From the NCBI GenBank assembly GCA_021817605.1, contig JAKAUN010000009.1, positions 62,001 through 126,000 on the forward strand: a stretch of 64,000 nucleotides of DNA, in the 5' to 3' direction. Of this stretch, positions 61,506 through 64,000 are shown piece by piece (positions within the stretch are counted from its first letter, which is position 1; the number at the start of each line of letters is the position of its first letter). The DNA comes from Thermoplasmata archaeon. GTDB taxonomy: Archaea > Thermoplasmatota > Thermoplasmata > Lutacidiplasmatales > UBA184. The notes beneath the pieces are model-generated. The model had not been told where the DNA came from. It made no database searches and saw nothing but the letters and a program-made list of their open reading frames with translations. Made by a program: the position numbers and the translations under genes.

Positions 61506-62161
61506 GAGGGCGCCGCCGGTAGGGGGACCCGGGACTCCGTCCCCGGGGAGGTGCCCGTGCCCTCGGCGAAGAGCTCCCTCCACGCCCTGAGGAGGTGCGG
61601 CCGAACCTCTGCGAGACCGACCGAGCGCCCGAGCTCCCGCGCAAGCGAGGTCATCACGGCGCCCTCGAAGCCGCACGGATGGAAACGCGCGAAGGCCGAG
61701 AGGTCCGGTTCGACGTTGAGGGCGAAGCCGTGGAAGCTCACCCAGTGGTCGACGGCGATGCCGACCGAGGCGATCTTGCGCTCGGAGGCGACCCAGACCC
61801 CGCGGCGGCCGCGGAGGTGTCCCGCCTCGACCCCGAGGGGGGCGACCGCCCGGACGACCAGTTGCTCGACCTCGCCGACGAAGCGACGGACGTCCGAGCC
61901 CCGTCGCGCGAGGTCGACGATCGGGTAGCCGACCTGCTGGCCGGGTCCGTGGTAGGTCGCCTTGCCTCCGCGCTCGACCGCGACGAGGGGAAGGCCGCTG
62001 TCCCGGGCGCTGCCGTCGTCGCCCTCGACGCCGACCGTCACTACCGGAGGATGCTCGACCAGCACGAGGGTGTCGCCGATCGCCCCGCGGCGGCGCTCCC
62101 GGACGAGCGCGCGCATCGCCTCGAGGGCGTCCGGATACTCCCGGAGGCCCCAGTCAACCAC
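61502..62161 (-). CDS. lipB: lipoyl(octanoyl) transferase LipB
   Basis: 219 residues from GTG 62161. Signature GGKATYHGPGQQVGYPIVDL with His71; catalytic Lys129 in SERKIASVGI; and catalytic Cys163 in ARFHPCGFEGAVM. It moves octanoyl from acyl carrier protein to lipoyl domains, after which LipA inserts sulfur. It overlaps the dihydrolipoamide dehydrogenase stop by 8 nt and the next gene by 4 nt, so the operon is tightly coupled. LipB is common in bacteria but unusual in archaea, which more often use LplA-type ligases, so acquisition by transfer is plausible. Confidence 0.92.
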   Translation of the reverse strand: MVDWGLREYPDALEAMRALVRERRRGAIGDTLVLVEHPPVVTVGVEGDDGSARDSGLPLVAVERGGKATYHGPGQQVGYPIVDLARRGSDVRRFVGEVEQLVVRAVAPLGVEAGHLRGRRGVWVASERKIASVGIAVDHWVSFHGFALNVEPDLSAFARFHPCGFEGAVMTSLARELGRSVGLAEVRPHLLRAWRELFAEGTGTSPGTESRVPLPAAPS

Positions 62162-63602
62162 TGCGGGGCCGGGCAACGCCTCCCCTCCGGGCGACGTGCA
62201 TGGGTTCGCCGAGCCAGAGCCAGCACGCCTCTCCGAGAGCCTCGGAGAACGTCGGATGCGGATGCACGGTGAGCGCGACGTCCCGGACGGTCGCCCCCAT
62301 CTCGAGAGCGTGGGCCGCCTCGGCGACGAACTCGCCGACCGACGCGCCGGCGGCATGGACCCCGAGGAGGAGGCCGGTCGCCTCGTCGCCCACGACCTTG
62401 ACCCAGCCGCCGGTCGCGTGGCTCGCGTACGCACGACCGAGGGCGGCGAAAGGGAACCTCGCCTCCCGCACGTGCGAGCCCGCCGCCTCCGCCTGCGACC
62501 GGGTGAGGCCGACGCTCGCGAGCTCGGGGTCGGTGAAGACCACCGACGGCATCCCCCGCACGTCGAACCGGCTTGGCAAGCCGGCGATCGCCTCGGCGGC
62601 GACGATCCCTTCTCGGTAGGCCTTGTGCGCGAGCATCGGGGGCCGCGCGACGTCGCCGGCGGCGAAGATGTGAGGGACGCTCGTGCGCATCTGGGCGTCC
62701 ACCGTGACAAAGCCGCTCTTCGGATCGACCGCGACCCCGGCGTCCTCGAGGCCGAGGTCTCTTGTCGTCGGCCGCTTTCCGACCGTGACGAACAGCTTGG
62801 AGGCCTCGAGCGTTTCGGCTCCGTCGGGGCGCGTGACCTCCACGCGGACGCCGTCCTTGACGCGGGTGAGCGCCGTCGCGCGGGTGCCGGTGAGGATCCG
62901 CACCCCGGCGCGCTCGAGGGCGCCGGTGAGCTCCCTCGAAAGATCGGGCTCGAGCCCCGGGAGGATCTCCGCGAGCAGCTCGACGATCGTTACCCGGACC
63001 CCGACGCGGGAGAGGTACTGGGCGAGCTCGCAGCCGCTCACCCCGCCGCCGAGGACGACGAGGGAGGAGGGAACTTCCTTGAGCGCGAGGATGTCGGCGG
63101 CGTTGAGGACCGTCGTCCCGTCGGTCTCGAACCCGGGCAGGTTGGTGTGCACCGCCCCGGTCGCCACCAGGGCGTAGGCGAAATCGACACGCTCGTGGCC
63201 GCCGTCCGGTGCCCTGACGTCCAGCGAGCGAGGCCCGGTGAAGCGAGCCTCCCCCGGCAGCACGGTGACCCCCGCCGAGCCGAGCAGGCTCGCGACCCCG
63301 GTGCGCTCGCGGGTCACGACCGAGTCCTTCCAGCGCGAGGCGGCCGCGAGGTCGAAGCTCACCTCGCTCGCTCGGACGCCGATCTCGGGCCCCTCCCGGC
63401 GCAGCTCGTCCAGGAGCCGCGCAGCGTGGATGAGCGCCTTCGAGGGGATGCATCCGCGGTTGAGGCACTCCCCTCCGAGCTCCGCCCGCTCGACGAGGAG
63501 GACCTTCTTACCGAGCTGGCCGGCCCGGATCGCGGCCATGTAACCCGCCGGCCCGCCGCCCAGCACGGCGACCTCGGTCGTGCGCGAGTAGGTGCCTGCC
63601 AT
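62154..63602 (-). CDS. lpd: dihydrolipoamide dehydrogenase (E3)
   Basis: 482 residues. FAD-binding VAVLGGGPAGYMAAIRAGQL, redox disulfide ELGGECLNRGCIPSK (Cys46, Cys51), NAD-binding VVLGGGVSGCELAQYLSRVG, FAD GxxxxxxxD motif in PHIFAAGDVARPP, and the C-terminal catalytic His in LTVHPHPTFSEALGEA. It reoxidises dihydrolipoyl groups of the 2-oxoacid dehydrogenase complex with NAD+. It lies 3 bp after the E1 alpha gene and overlaps lipB, giving the order E1 alpha ... E3, LipB, NmrA-like on one transcript. Confidence 0.95.
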   Translation of the reverse strand: MAGTYSRTTEVAVLGGGPAGYMAAIRAGQLGKKVLLVERAELGGECLNRGCIPSKALIHAARLLDELRREGPEIGVRASEVSFDLAAASRWKDSVVTRERTGVASLLGSAGVTVLPGEARFTGPRSLDVRAPDGGHERVDFAYALVATGAVHTNLPGFETDGTTVLNAADILALKEVPSSLVVLGGGVSGCELAQYLSRVGVRVTIVELLAEILPGLEPDLSRELTGALERAGVRILTGTRATALTRVKDGVRVEVTRPDGAETLEASKLFVTVGKRPTTRDLGLEDAGVAVDPKSGFVTVDAQMRTSVPHIFAAGDVARPPMLAHKAYREGIVAAEAIAGLPSRFDVRGMPSVVFTDPELASVGLTRSQAEAAGSHVREARFPFAALGRAYASHATGGWVKVVGDEATGLLLGVHAAGASVGEFVAEAAHALEMGATVRDVALTVHPHPTFSEALGEACWLWLGEPMHVARRGGVARPRSG

Positions 63603-63605
63603 GGT

Positions 63606-64000
63606 CTACCCCGTTTCCGTCCCGCGTCCGGAGCCCATAAGCTTCGGCCCCCGGGGCGCATAGATGTCCTCGGTGAGCGTGCTCTCCGCCGGCAGCGCGG
63701 TCGCCTCCGCCGCCTCGATCGCCGCCCGCACGCTCGCCTCTGCCGCCGAGACGAGCTCTTCGCGAACGCCGGCGGCGAGAAGCCCGTTCTCGCTCATCCA
63801 GAGCTCGAGGCGGGCCACCGGGTCGTGGCGGCGGGCCCTTTCGGCCCAGTCGGGCGGCTGGTAGCGGCCCGGGTCGTCCGAGCTCGAGTGCGGGGTCATG
63901 CGGTAGAGCAGGAACTCGAGCAGCTCGGGGGGAGCCCCGTCGCGCAGCCTGCCAAGGGCCCCGGACAGCGCGGCGTAGGACGCCACGAAATCGGTCCCGT
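63606..64000 (-). CDS. 2-oxoacid dehydrogenase E1 alpha subunit, C-terminal part (cut by edge)
   Basis: About 131 residues visible, continuing past the right edge. GTDFVASYAALSGALGRL and LEFLLYRMTPHSSSDDPGRY match the C-terminal part of E1 alpha, where the HSSSDDPxxY loop and the helix HDPVARLELWMSENGLL (as in the branched-chain/pyruvate E1 alpha family) are conserved. With E1 beta it decarboxylates pyruvate or branched-chain 2-oxoacids using thiamine diphosphate; the thiamine-binding part is off-window. The Ser residues in HSSSDDP are the phosphorylated loop in eukaryotic enzymes. E1 beta and E2 genes are expected elsewhere in this operon or nearby. Confidence 0.9.
   Translation of the reverse strand, partial: GTDFVASYAALSGALGRLRDGAPPELLEFLLYRMTPHSSSDDPGRYQPPDWAERARRHDPVARLELWMSENGLLAAGVREELVSAAEASVRAAIEAAEATALPAESTLTEDIYAPRGPKLMGSGRGTETG

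Overview
The window (about 68-70% GC, dense, short intergenic gaps) looks like a chromosomal segment of a high-GC archaeon, most likely of the Thermoplasmatota. The case is indirect. A deoxyhypusine synthase and an archaeal-type triosephosphate isomerase are present, surface proteins carry SGLP-type modules, and many genes start 25-32 bp downstream of an isolated AT-rich TATA-like element, as expected for leaderless archaeal transcripts. No rRNA, tRNA, CRISPR array, transposase or phage gene was recognised.

Layout. 0-5 kb: a STAND/AAA ATPase cut by the left edge, deoxyhypusine synthase, and a winged-helix/AAA/TPR regulator. 5-10.5 kb: small zinc-binding proteins, TldD/TldE peptidases, a VOC protein and a branched-chain aminotransferase. 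10.7-15.2 kb: a kelch/PKD surface protein, a 1.15 kb gene-poor stretch and a VapBC-like pair. 15.3-22.9 kb: two MFS transporters (one frameshifted), a phosphodiesterase and a giant YVTN beta-propeller surface protein. 23-30.7 kb: an OB-fold protein, an SDR, a ROK sugar kinase, triosephosphate isomerase, acetyl-CoA synthetase, a DUF998 protein and a methyltransferase. 30.8-41.3 kb: a membrane/coiled-coil/KaiC-like protein, a HAD phosphatase, an acetate-transporter-like protein, membrane proteins, a zinc protease and a GH15 glucan hydrolase. 41.4-58.5 kb: a cell-surface glycan island (sulfatase-like enzyme, nucleotide-sugar epimerase/reductase, GT2, heptose-kinase-like GHMP enzyme, two GT4 enzymes, a large GT-C-like membrane protein) interleaved with three paralogous small secreted proteins. 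58.7-64 kb: an HsdR-N-like protein, then an operon of an NmrA-like reductase, LipB, dihydrolipoamide dehydrogenase and the E1 alpha subunit of a 2-oxoacid dehydrogenase, cut by the right edge.

How the genes fit together. The metabolic genes describe a heterotroph that handles sugars (ROK kinase, TIM, GH15), acetate (AMP-forming acetyl-CoA synthetase plus an AceTr-like carrier) and pyruvate or branched-chain 2-oxoacids (lipoylated dehydrogenase complex, LipB, IlvE). Much of the rest faces outward: large N-glycosylation-sequon-rich propeller and PKD proteins, a glycan assembly cluster and the small secreted family.

The most interesting candidates are: the three TasA/AbpA-like secreted paralogs, each a single-gene unit with its own promoter and hairpin; an 18-bp VapB operator with a second orphan copy 1.5 kb away; two micropeptide-plus-perfect-hairpin units; a 14-bp perfect palindrome in the divergent promoter of the STAND regulator; and a membrane-anchored coiled-coil KaiC-like protein whose P-loop lacks the final Ser/Thr.
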